Shown here in pieces: positions 8,477 through 15,960 of a stretch of DNA of 64,000 nucleotides. The translations under genes were made by a program, and so were the position numbers. The DNA comes from Micromonospora sp. WMMD961 (GTDB lineage: Bacteria > Actinomycetota > Actinomycetes > Mycobacteriales > Micromonosporaceae): positions 5,491,501 through 5,555,500 of the forward strand of contig NZ_JARUBJ010000002.1 of assembly GCF_029626145.1 (NCBI RefSeq), written 5' to 3'. Below the pieces are notes generated by a model, which saw nothing but the letters and a program-made list of their open reading frames with translations, had not been told where the DNA came from and did no database searches. The first letter of the stretch is position 1. Each line of letters opens with the position of its first letter.

Positions 8477-8514
8477 GATGTAGGGGCCAGTCAACAGCGA
8501 GTGGTCCCTACATC
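8477..8514. terminator. Inverted repeat between convergent genes
   Basis: Two 13-base arms (8477-8489 and 8502-8514) pair with one G-U wobble around a 12-nt loop. The repeat sits between the convergent stops of the secreted nuclease-like gene and pimB, so a bidirectional terminator is likely. Confidence 0.65.
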
Positions 8515-8549
8515 CATCCGAGGCTCCGGCTGGCGCCCCGGGGCAGCCG

Positions 8550-9674
8550 TCAGCCGGCGAGCAGCGCCGCCATCCGGTCCGCCTGCGCCTCCCAGCGCCA
8601 CTCGCGCTCCACCCACGCCCGGCCGGCGGCGCCCAACTGGCGGGCCAGGTCCCGGTCCGCGAGTAGCCGGGCGACCCGGTCGGCGAGCTGGGCGACGTCC
8701 CGGCCACGGACGACATAGCCGGTCTCGCCCTCACGGACCGCGTCCGGTGCGCCGCCGGAGTCACCGGCCACCACCGGCAGGCCGGTCGCGGAGGCCTCCA
8801 GGTAGACGATGCCCAGCCCCTCGACGTCGAGCCCACGGTTGCGGGTGCGGCACGGCATCGCGTAGACGTCGCCGGCCGCGTAGTGCGCCGGCAACTCGAC
8901 CGACGGCACCGAGCCGGTGAACACCACGTCCCGTTCCACGCCGGCCTGCCGGGCCAGCTTCTCCAGGGTCGCCCGGTACGGGCCGCCACCGACGATCAGC
9001 AGCGCCGCGTCCGGCACCCGACGACGGATCTCCGGCAGTGCCCGGATCAGCATGTCCTGACCCTTGCGCGGCACCAGCCGGGACACACAGACCACCACCG
9101 GCCGGTCGGTCAACCCGAGCCGAGCCCGGACCGGCTCGCCATCCACTGTCGGGTGGTAGGTGTCCACGTCGACGCCGGGCGCCAACTGACGCAGCTCGGT
9201 CACGCCGTCCAGCACCCGGGCCAGCCGGCTGCGGGTGTACTCACCGAGGTAGGTCGTGACGTCCACCCCCCGACCGATGCGCCGCAGCGCCGGCCGGGCG
9301 GCCGGCAACGCCGCCCAACCGACCTCGTGGCCGTGGGTCTGCGCCACCACCCGGCGTACGCCCGCCCGCCGGCGCAGACCGGCCGCGAGCAGCCCCAACG
9401 GGGCCGCCGCCCCGAACCACACCGTGTCGCAGTCGTACGCGCGAGCCAGCCGCGCCGCCCGGCGGGCGATCAACGGGGTCGGCAACAGCACCCGGGTGCG
9501 CTCCCGGATCACCTCGAACGGCTGGTCGGCGTCGAACTTCGCAGACCCCCGCCAGTTCGACGCGTACACCACCACCGAGCCGGCCGGTTGGCGCACCGCG
9601 AGGTTGTGCACGAAGGACTGGATGCCGCCCGGACGGGGTGGAAAGTCGTTGGTGATCAGCAGGGTGCGGCTCAT
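8550..9674 (-). CDS. pimB: GDP-mannose-dependent phosphatidylinositol mannoside mannosyltransferase (PimB type, GT4)
   Basis: A 374-residue GT-B glycosyltransferase. It starts LLITNDFPPRPGGIQSFVHN, a signature of actinobacterial PimB (Rv2188c type). The same family shows in THGHEVGW, the GT4 motifs VCVSRLVPRKGQD and LLIVGGGP, and the donor-binding AMPCRTRNRG..VEGLGIVYLEA. The known role is adding the second mannose to phosphatidylinositol monomannoside on the inner face of the membrane, feeding PIM, lipomannan and lipoarabinomannan synthesis. The ATG overlaps the M48 peptidase stop by 4 nt (ATGA), so the two genes are co-translated. Orthology is supported by the neighbouring fadD gene. A related GT4 enzyme with another acceptor cannot be fully excluded. 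Confidence 0.9.
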   Translation of the reverse strand: MSRTLLITNDFPPRPGGIQSFVHNLAVRQPAGSVVVYASNWRGSAKFDADQPFEVIRERTRVLLPTPLIARRAARLARAYDCDTVWFGAAAPLGLLAAGLRRRAGVRRVVAQTHGHEVGWAALPAARPALRRIGRGVDVTTYLGEYTRSRLARVLDGVTELRQLAPGVDVDTYHPTVDGEPVRARLGLTDRPVVVCVSRLVPRKGQDMLIRALPEIRRRVPDAALLIVGGGPYRATLEKLARQAGVERDVVFTGSVPSVELPAHYAAGDVYAMPCRTRNRGLDVEGLGIVYLEASATGLPVVAGDSGGAPDAVREGETGYVVRGRDVAQLADRVARLLADRDLARQLGAAGRAWVEREWRWEAQADRMAALLAG

Positions 9675-10930
9675 CGGCCGGCCTCCCGGGCGTACGCGCG
9701 GGCGGCGGCCATCCGCTCCACGGTGGACGGATGCGAGGCCGAGTAGAGGTATTCCCATCGCGGCGGGTCGGGGTCGCCCAGGTTGACCGAGCCGAGCCGC
9801 CGCTGCATCGACTCGAAGGCCGCCGGGTCGCCGGTGAGCGCGAGGGCGTGCGCGTCGGCCCGCGCCTCCACCCGCCGCGACATCAACGCCTGCACCGGCG
9901 CGGCGACGAACCCGGCGACCGTGACGAGGGCCAACAGCAACGGGAACGCTCTCGGCTGGGCGACCGAGTCGACGCCGGCCAGCCGCAGCAGCGGCCCCCA
10001 CGAGCCGAGCAGGTAGAGCGCCACCACCGCGGCGGCGGCGCCCAGCGCCCCGGTCAGCGTGCCGACCGCCACGTCGGAGTCCTTGGCGTGCCCCAACTCG
10101 TGCGCCACCACGGCGGTCACCTCGGCCGGGGTCGCCTCGGTCAGCAAGGTGTCGTAGACGACCACCCGCCGGGTCGGACCCAGACCGGAGACGTACGCGT
10201 TGACCGCCTTGGTGCGGCGGGAGGCGTCGGCGACCAGCACGTCCCGCACCGGCACCCCGTCCCGGGCGGCCATGCTGATCAGCTCGGTGCGCAACGGCCC
10301 CTGCTCCATCGGCGTGAACCGGTTGAACACCGGCTCCACGAGCACCGGCAGCACGAACGACAGCAGCACCACCAGCACTGCCGCGCCGCCCGCGCCGAAC
10401 GCCCACCACCAGCGCGGCGCGAGCCGGATGACCGCGTAGAAGCCGAACAGCGCCACCGCGCCGATCACCGCGCTGACCGCGTACGACTTCAGCAGGTCCA
10501 CCGCCCAGCCGCTCCACCCGTTGGTGCTCAGGCCGTAGCGGGTGAGCACGCTGTGCCGCCACGCGGCGAACGGAAGTGTCACCAGGTCGGCGACGAGCAC
10601 CACGGCCAGCCCACCGAGCACGGCCTGCGCGGCCCAATGCCCCCCGAAGGGGCGGCCCACCAGCTCGACCAGGCGGCTGCCCAGCGGGGTGAGCCCGAGC
10701 GCGAGGGCGACGAGCAGCCCGACGGCGAGCGCGGTGTAGCTGCCGGGACGCAGTGCGGCCCGGAACTCCCGCCCCTTGGCCACCTGCTCGGCCGGCAGGT
10801 CCCGCAACGCTGCGAGCTGGTCGGCCCGGGGCGCCGGGGGCCGGTGCCAGGGAATGAGCAGCGCGGCGACCACGACCAGCGCGACGGTCAACCCGGCCAG
10901 GGCCACCAGCGCCCACCCGCGCGGGGTCAC
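9671..10930 (-). CDS. M48-family integral membrane metallopeptidase (Ste24/HtpX-like)
   Basis: A 419-residue membrane protein with about six hydrophobic segments. The zinc motif HELGH (VVAHELGHAKDSD) and the downstream third ligand region EARADAHAL define an M48 peptidase. The N-terminal arrangement and total length resemble Ste24-type CAAX proteases rather than the shorter HtpX. Bacterial members are thought to act in membrane protein quality control. The gene overlaps pimB by 4 nt, so it probably forms an operon with it, although no direct functional link is known. The start is GTG, giving MTPRGWALVALAGL with an immediate membrane helix. Confidence 0.88.
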   Translation of the reverse strand: MTPRGWALVALAGLTVALVVVAALLIPWHRPPAPRADQLAALRDLPAEQVAKGREFRAALRPGSYTALAVGLLVALALGLTPLGSRLVELVGRPFGGHWAAQAVLGGLAVVLVADLVTLPFAAWRHSVLTRYGLSTNGWSGWAVDLLKSYAVSAVIGAVALFGFYAVIRLAPRWWWAFGAGGAAVLVVLLSFVLPVLVEPVFNRFTPMEQGPLRTELISMAARDGVPVRDVLVADASRRTKAVNAYVSGLGPTRRVVVYDTLLTEATPAEVTAVVAHELGHAKDSDVAVGTLTGALGAAAAVVALYLLGSWGPLLRLAGVDSVAQPRAFPLLLALVTVAGFVAAPVQALMSRRVEARADAHALALTGDPAAFESMQRRLGSVNLGDPDPPRWEYLYSASHPSTVERMAAARAYAREAGR

Positions 10931-11032
10931 CGCGTCACCGCCCGTCGTACCCCGCTCATCGCGCTACTCCTCCCGCCGTGACCGCTCATCCTATGGCCCG
11001 CGAGAAGCGTGCTTCCGAGTGCGGTGTCGCGC

Positions 11033-11251
11033 TCAGGCGACCCGGCGGGTGGAACGGCGACGAGCCGCGTCGGGGCGCGCGGGCGCAGCCAGCACCTGCA
11101 CGTCGAAGCCGGCCCGGGCGAACACCTCGATGGCCTCGACCTCGGCGGCGACCAGACCGGCCGCCGGGGACGTCTCGTCGAACAGGGCGGTCAGCGGGCA
11201 GCCGGAACAGCCGTCGGCCCGCTTCGCGCACCGATCGCAGTCGATGATCAT
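11033..11251 (-). CDS. Small conserved CxxC protein
   Basis: A 72-residue protein that begins MIIDCDRCAKRADGCSGCPL, with four closely spaced cysteines that could bind zinc or an Fe-S cluster. I recall similar short actinobacterial proteins of unknown role. The ribosome site AGGAGG (minus strand, 11256-11261) supports the ATG at 11251. The GTG three bases upstream would be too close to the ribosome site. The tail is rich in Arg and Ala. No function can be assigned. Confidence 0.65.
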   Translation of the reverse strand: MIIDCDRCAKRADGCSGCPLTALFDETSPAAGLVAAEVEAIEVFARAGFDVQVLAAPARPDAARRRSTRRVA

Positions 11252-11707
11252 CACACCTCCTGATCGGCACTCGGCACAGGGGCGACTCCGGTCGTCGCCG
11301 GCCGAGCACCGTCGGTGACATCGACATTAAACAGCGGGTACGACAGGAACCCCGTCCGACCGCCCGTTTCAGGGCTAGATCCACTCCAGATCAGCGATAT
11401 CGGGGTATCCCACCCTCGCGGAACGGCCCGACATCACGGAACTCGTGCCGACCGAGCGAGAAGGGGCATCGTTTGGTCGATCGGTCACCCGGGCACTGAG
11501 CGACGGTGGCCGACCTCGATGCTTCGTCCGTCGTGGACTTCCGGTACTCCCCACGCCGCCATCGCCGCGCCAAGGTGCTTGCGGTACTGGGCGCCGCGGC
11601 TCTCGTCGCCTTCTACCGGGCCCCGCCACACTGCGTCGTGAGCTGGCCCGGCGGCTACCGACCGGTTGACTGGCGGCCGAGCGCCCGCCCGGTCCAGGAG
11701 CGAGCCC
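11252..11707. other. 456-nt intergenic region, no convincing gene
   Basis: Several short ORFs occur on both strands, but none has a recognisable family, a good ribosome site and codon use like the neighbours together. The minus-strand promoter of the small CxxC gene must lie here. The plus-strand ORF at 11506-11853 has one hydrophobic stretch but runs antisense into the DinB gene, so I do not call it. Confidence 0.5.
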
Positions 11708-12439
11708 TCATCCCTGCGCGTCGAGGTCACGCAGTGCGTAGCGGAGGTGCTGCCACTCCTCCTGGAAGATCACGTGGAGGCAGTGCAGGACGGACACATT
11801 GTGCTCGGGCCACCAGGCGCTCGGCCGAGACTCGGCGAGCAACTCCGGTGTGACGGTCGCCAGGAATTCGCGCACCATGGCCTGCCGCTCGGCCCGCACC
11901 TGGAGGACCGCGTCGAAGGTCGGCTGCTGCGTGGCGAAGACCGACATGTCGAAGCCGTCCGTCTCGTACTCGGCGTGCGGCTGACCGAGTGGGTGGAACG
12001 GCTGCGGCAGGCGTAGGACCGCCTTGCCCAGCCACGCGTCCGCCGCGAACGCCAGGTGGCGCAACGTCTGCGCGAACGACCACTCCCCGTCGACCGAGAC
12101 GTCGACCGCACCCTGGGGCATGGATAGAGCCCGGTCGACCGCCGCCGCCCAGGCCCGTTCGACCGCCGCCCACCCCGCGCGTAGGTCGGCCGGGTCCTTG
12201 GCCTGCCTGAGCTCCCGCCCGGGGAACCGCCGGTTGAGCTCGGCCTCCACGAGCGGCACGACATCGACGCCGTTGACCACGAGCGTGCCCTCGGCCAGCC
12301 ACGGCGCGTCGATGTCCAGACCGTCCACATCGACGCCGCGCATCACCCCACCGGCAATTGTCGAGCGGTTGAACCGCGCCCCCCGCAGATCCTTGTCGAC
12401 GAAGACCCTGAAATCGTCCTGCACCACTGCGACTCCCAT
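11708..12439 (-). CDS. DinB-family protein with pentapeptide-like N-terminus
   Basis: A 243-residue protein. Residues about 8-50 have a short pentapeptide-like pattern (DKDLRGARFNRSTI..VMRGVDVDGLDI). The rest is a DinB_2 four-helix bundle with likely metal-binding histidines in LRHLAFAADAW and LHVIFQEEWQHLRYALRDL. DinB-superfamily proteins include mycothiol- and bacillithiol-dependent transferases, and mycothiol is the usual thiol in this phylum. Such a role is possible but unproven. A TAGCAT box (minus strand, 12457-12462) lies just upstream of the ATG. The exact substrate is unknown. Confidence 0.8.
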   Translation of the reverse strand: MGVAVVQDDFRVFVDKDLRGARFNRSTIAGGVMRGVDVDGLDIDAPWLAEGTLVVNGVDVVPLVEAELNRRFPGRELRQAKDPADLRAGWAAVERAWAAAVDRALSMPQGAVDVSVDGEWSFAQTLRHLAFAADAWLGKAVLRLPQPFHPLGQPHAEYETDGFDMSVFATQQPTFDAVLQVRAERQAMVREFLATVTPELLAESRPSAWWPEHNVSVLHCLHVIFQEEWQHLRYALRDLDAQG

Positions 12440-12496
12440 CCCCGGCGGTCGCGGCGATGCTAACGCCGCGGTCCGACACGCTCCGGGAGCCTGCGG

Positions 12497-13951
12497 TCAG
12501 GAGCGGGCTAGTCGCCGCAGCAGGGAGTCCGCGCCCAGCGGGTAGGCGCCGTGCCGGCGTACCCCGTCGGCGACCTCGCGGTCCGAGGAGACCACCACCA
12601 GCGGGCGCCCCGCCGGCTCGGCACGGACCAGCCGCCGGATCAGCTCGTCGGCGGTCTCGCCCTTGCGGGAGAAGAGCACCCGCACGCCGCGCGGCGCGGG
12701 TGGCAGCCCGTGCATCCGCTCGGCGCCGTCGAAGACCACGGTGACCTCGTCGCCGGTCTGCGCGGCGATGCCGCCGAGGCCGGTGATCAGGCGTTTGCGC
12801 TGCTGCTCCAGGGACATCTCGCCGAAGCCGCGCTTGGTGACGTTGTAGCCGTCGACCACCAGGTGTGCCCGGGGCAGGGCGAGCAACTGGTCGAGCCGGG
12901 CCGGGTCGTCGGTGTCGCGGGCCCGTGCGGCCGGGCCGGCCGGGGCGGTGCCCGGCTGCTCGGCGAACGCGTCGGCCACGAAATCGGCGGGGAGTTTGTC
13001 CACCGGGTCGAGCGCCAGCTCCCGGCGTAGGCCGACAGCGGCCTGGCCGATGGTCTCCAGCAACAGCCAGAGCCGGGCGTCGTCGACCGAACGCGCCTCC
13101 TTGGCGCTCGCCCGCGCCACCCCGGCGGCGGCTTCCGCCTCGGCCAACCGGGCCCGGGCCCGACGTAGTTCGGCGTCCACGTCCGCGCTGGCCCGCGCGG
13201 CGCGGCCGCGCTCGGTGGCCAGCAACTCGGTGGCCTTGCGCTCACGGGCCTGGGTCTCCCGCAGGGTACGGGCCACCTGCCGGGACTCCTCGCGGAGCTG
13301 ACCCAGCTCCTCACGGACGCGGGCCAACTCGTCGCGCAGCTTCTCCGCCTCGACCCGCGCCACCGCCCGGTCGTGCTCGGCACGGGTGGCGCGCTGTTCG
13401 GCCTCACGGACCAGTTCGGCGACGACCGCGCTGTCCGCCTCGGCGCGAACGGCGGCGCCGCTGGCGTCGATCAGCTCCCGCCAGCCACGCGGTCGGGCCA
13501 GGTAGGCCAGGGCGGCGACCTCGACCGGGTCGGCGGCGGCGGGGGCGGTGCCCTCGACGACAGCGGCCCCGAGGTCGCCGGCGTCGGCGAGGACGCGAGC
13601 GGTGACCCGCTGCCGGAACAGCGGGTCGGCGGTGAGCTGGGCGGCGATGACCGGCGCGCCGAGCCGGGCCCGCCGGTTGGGGGCGAACTTGGCCACCCGG
13701 CGCAACGGCACCGGCACCTCGTCGGCGGGCAGGGTGGGCAGCACCGCGGCGGTCAGCGTCACGATCCGCTGCCGGACCGGCTCGGGCAGCGTCGGTTCCG
13801 GCTCGACGGCCGGGCCGTCGCCGGTGGCCGTCGGGTCGGATGCGTCGGATGTCTCGTTGACTACGTTGTCGTCCGGGTTGCCCTGGCCCCCGTCGAGCGC
13901 GACCAGATCCTCCTCGGGGAGGTGGTCGTCGTGCGGCTCGGCGAGGGGCAT
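12497..13951 (-). CDS. NYN-domain (YacP/Nedd4-BP1-like) putative RNase with coiled coil
   Basis: A 484-residue protein. The first 60 residues are acidic and disordered. The middle contains a helical region and a long coiled coil (about residues 195-300, rich in Arg, Glu and Ala). The last 150 residues form an NYN/PIN-like nuclease domain with aspartates in LVVDGYNVTKRG, VTVVFDGAE and VVVSSDREVADG. NYN domains are metal-dependent RNases or nucleotide-binding domains, and the YacP branch is linked to RNA processing. The start ATG is preceded by GGGAGA at 9 nt. The gene is divergent from a DEDDh/GIY-YIG nuclease 128 bp away. The family call is firm. The activity is inferred. Confidence 0.87.
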   Translation of the reverse strand: MPLAEPHDDHLPEEDLVALDGGQGNPDDNVVNETSDASDPTATGDGPAVEPEPTLPEPVRQRIVTLTAAVLPTLPADEVPVPLRRVAKFAPNRRARLGAPVIAAQLTADPLFRQRVTARVLADAGDLGAAVVEGTAPAAADPVEVAALAYLARPRGWRELIDASGAAVRAEADSAVVAELVREAEQRATRAEHDRAVARVEAEKLRDELARVREELGQLREESRQVARTLRETQARERKATELLATERGRAARASADVDAELRRARARLAEAEAAAGVARASAKEARSVDDARLWLLLETIGQAAVGLRRELALDPVDKLPADFVADAFAEQPGTAPAGPAARARDTDDPARLDQLLALPRAHLVVDGYNVTKRGFGEMSLEQQRKRLITGLGGIAAQTGDEVTVVFDGAERMHGLPPAPRGVRVLFSRKGETADELIRRLVRAEPAGRPLVVVSSDREVADGVRRHGAYPLGADSLLRRLARS

Positions 13952-14065
13952 GTGGCAAGTCTCCCACCGCGACCGGGCCCACCGCCCGGTGAGTGAGCCG
14001 ATCTCTCATCCTAGCCCCATGGTGACTGGTGGGACGCATGCGACCGGAGTGTCGGACCCGGGCGT

Positions 14066-14071
14066 TAGCGT
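14066..14071 (+). promoter_or_regulatory. -10 box TAGCGT, leaderless promoter of the DEDDh/GIY-YIG gene
   Basis: TAGCGT followed by 7 nt reaches ATG 14079. This supports that start over the in-frame ATG at 14019, which has neither a ribosome site nor a comparable box. Confidence 0.6.
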
Positions 14072-14078
14072 GCCGCCG

Positions 14079-15833
14079 ATGGCACAGGCGGAGTACGTCC
14101 AGGAGTCCCTCGCTGGTCTCGACCCGGCGGTGGGTGGGGTGGACCCGGCGCTGCCGCTCTACGCGACCACCTTCGTGGTGGTCGACCTGGAGACCACCGG
14201 CGGCGCGCCGGACGGCGGCGGCATCACCGAGATCGGCGCGGTGAAGGTGCGCGGCGGTGAGCAACTGGGTGTGCTCGCCACGCTGGTCAATCCGGGGCAA
14301 CCGATCCCGCCCTTCATCACCGTGCTGACCGGGATCACCCAGGCGATGCTGCTGCCGGCGCCGCCGATCGAGCAGGTGCTGCCGAGCTTCCTGGAGTTCA
14401 TCGCCGACGCGGTGCTGGTGGCCCACAACGCCCCGTACGACGTGGGTTTCCTGAAGGCCGCCTGCGCCAAGCACGGCTACCGTTGGCCCAACCCGCGTGT
14501 GCTGGACACGGCCGCGCTGGCCCGCCGGGTGCTGACCCGCGACGAGGTGCCCAACCGCAAGCTCGGCACCCTGGCCGCCTACTTCCGCACCGCCACCCAG
14601 CCCACCCACCGCGCCCTGGACGACGCGAAGGCCACCGTCGACGTGCTGCACGGCCTGATCGGCCGGCTCGGCGGCCACCGGGTGGACACGGTCGGCGACG
14701 CCATCGAGTTCGCCCGGGCGGTCAGCCCGACGCAGCGCCGCAAACGGCACCTGGCCGAGGGGCTGCCCAAGGTCCCCGGTGTCTACATCTTCCGGGCCGC
14801 CGACGACCGCCCGCTCTACGTGGGCACCTCCGTGGACATCGCCACCCGGGTGCGCAGCTACTTCACCGCCGGGGAGAAGCGGGCGCGGATCTCCGAGATG
14901 CTCGCCGCGGCCGAGCGGGTCGAGGCGGTGGAGTGCGCGCACTCGTTGGAGGCGGAGGTCCGCGAGCTGCGGTTGATCGCCGCGCACGCCCCGCCGTACA
15001 ACCGGCGGTCGAAATACCCGGAGCGGATGGTCTGGCTCAAGCTGACCGACGGTCCGTACCCTCGGCTGTCGATCGTCCGCGACCTCTCCCCCACCGACAC
15101 CGCGTACCTCGGGCCGTTCACCTCCCGGCGCGCCGCGGAGCTGGCCGCCGCCGGCTTCCACGACGCGGTGCCGCTTCGCCAGTGCACGCACCGGCTCTCG
15201 CTGCGCACCGTCACGCCGGCCTGCGCGCTGGCCGAGCTGGGTCGCTGCCCGGCACCCTGCGAACACAAGATCACCCCGCAGGAGTACGACGACAGCGCCG
15301 CCGCGCCCTTCCGCACCGCCACCGCCAACGACCCCCAGCCGGTGGTGGACGCGCTGCTCGCCCGGATCGACGTGCTCTCCCGCGACCAACGCTACGAGGA
15401 CGCGGCCGTGGTGCGGTCGCGGCTGGCCGCGGTGCTGCGGGCCACCGTCCGGATGCAGCGGTTGGCCGCGCTGACCGGGATCGTCGAGCTGGCCGCCGCA
15501 CGGCCGGCCGCTCGGGGTGGCTGGGAGTTGGCGCTGGTGCGGCACGGCCGACTGGCTGGTGCGGGGGTCTCGCCGCCGGGTGTCCACCCGCGGCCCACGT
15601 TGACCGCCATCCGGGCCACCGCGGAGACGGTGCCGGGCGGGCACGGCCCGGTGCCGGCCGCCACCGCCGAGGAGTCCGAGCGGATCCTGTCCTGGTTGGA
15701 ACGACCGGAGACCCGGCTGGTGGAGATGTCCTCCGGTTGGTCCTCCCCGGCGAGTGGCGCGGGCCGGTTCCGTGACCTGCTGGCGAAGGCCGAGGGCGGC
15801 GCGTCCCACCAACTCTCGACCGAACGCTCATGA
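14079..15833 (+). CDS. DEDDh exonuclease fused to GIY-YIG/UVR nuclease (UvrC/Cho-like)
   Basis: A 584-residue two-nuclease protein. Residues about 30-195 are a DnaQ-type 3'-5' exonuclease with all DEDDh residues: Asp36 and Glu38 in VVDLETTG, Asp in HNAPYDVGFL, and His/Asp in HRALDDAKATVD. Residues about 229-315 are a GIY-YIG domain (PGVYIF, LYVGTS, then the catalytic-type Glu in HSLEAEVREL), as in UvrC and Cho. A UVR helical pair follows at about 423-456 (RYEDAAVVRSRLAAVL). This architecture is known in actinobacteria (Rv2191 type) and points to DNA repair, perhaps excision and trimming of damaged strands. It lacks the UvrC C-terminal RNase H-like half, so it would cut on one side only. Confidence 0.92.
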   Translation: MAQAEYVQESLAGLDPAVGGVDPALPLYATTFVVVDLETTGGAPDGGGITEIGAVKVRGGEQLGVLATLVNPGQPIPPFITVLTGITQAMLLPAPPIEQVLPSFLEFIADAVLVAHNAPYDVGFLKAACAKHGYRWPNPRVLDTAALARRVLTRDEVPNRKLGTLAAYFRTATQPTHRALDDAKATVDVLHGLIGRLGGHRVDTVGDAIEFARAVSPTQRRKRHLAEGLPKVPGVYIFRAADDRPLYVGTSVDIATRVRSYFTAGEKRARISEMLAAAERVEAVECAHSLEAEVRELRLIAAHAPPYNRRSKYPERMVWLKLTDGPYPRLSIVRDLSPTDTAYLGPFTSRRAAELAAAGFHDAVPLRQCTHRLSLRTVTPACALAELGRCPAPCEHKITPQEYDDSAAAPFRTATANDPQPVVDALLARIDVLSRDQRYEDAAVVRSRLAAVLRATVRMQRLAALTGIVELAAARPAARGGWELALVRHGRLAGAGVSPPGVHPRPTLTAIRATAETVPGGHGPVPAATAEESERILSWLERPETRLVEMSSGWSSPASGAGRFRDLLAKAEGGASHQLSTERS

Positions 15834-15865
15834 CCAACTGACCGATCGGACTACGTCGACTCGCT

Positions 15866-15871
15866 TAGGCT
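15866..15871 (+). promoter_or_regulatory. -10 box TAGGCT of the RelA/SpoT-like gene
   Basis: TAGGCT lies 33 nt after the preceding stop and predicts a leader of about 80 nt ending in a strong ribosome site (AGGAGG, 15947-15952). Confidence 0.5.
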
Positions 15872-15960
15872 GTTAGAGAAGTGCAGTCCTGCCCGATTCG
15901 TGGGCCTGCTCCCGCCGCCGGGTGTCGGCGATGTGGAGCCGGGGTGAGGAGGTGTCCCTC

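Noticed and set aside
11506..11853. Plus-strand ORF with one hydrophobic stretch
   Set aside because: Runs antisense into the DinB gene, has no ribosome site and no recognisable family.
13404..15812. An 802-residue minus-strand frame opposite the DEDDh/GIY-YIG gene
   Set aside because: Composition is rich in Gly, Arg, Gln and His with no domain. The plus-strand gene has complete catalytic motifs.
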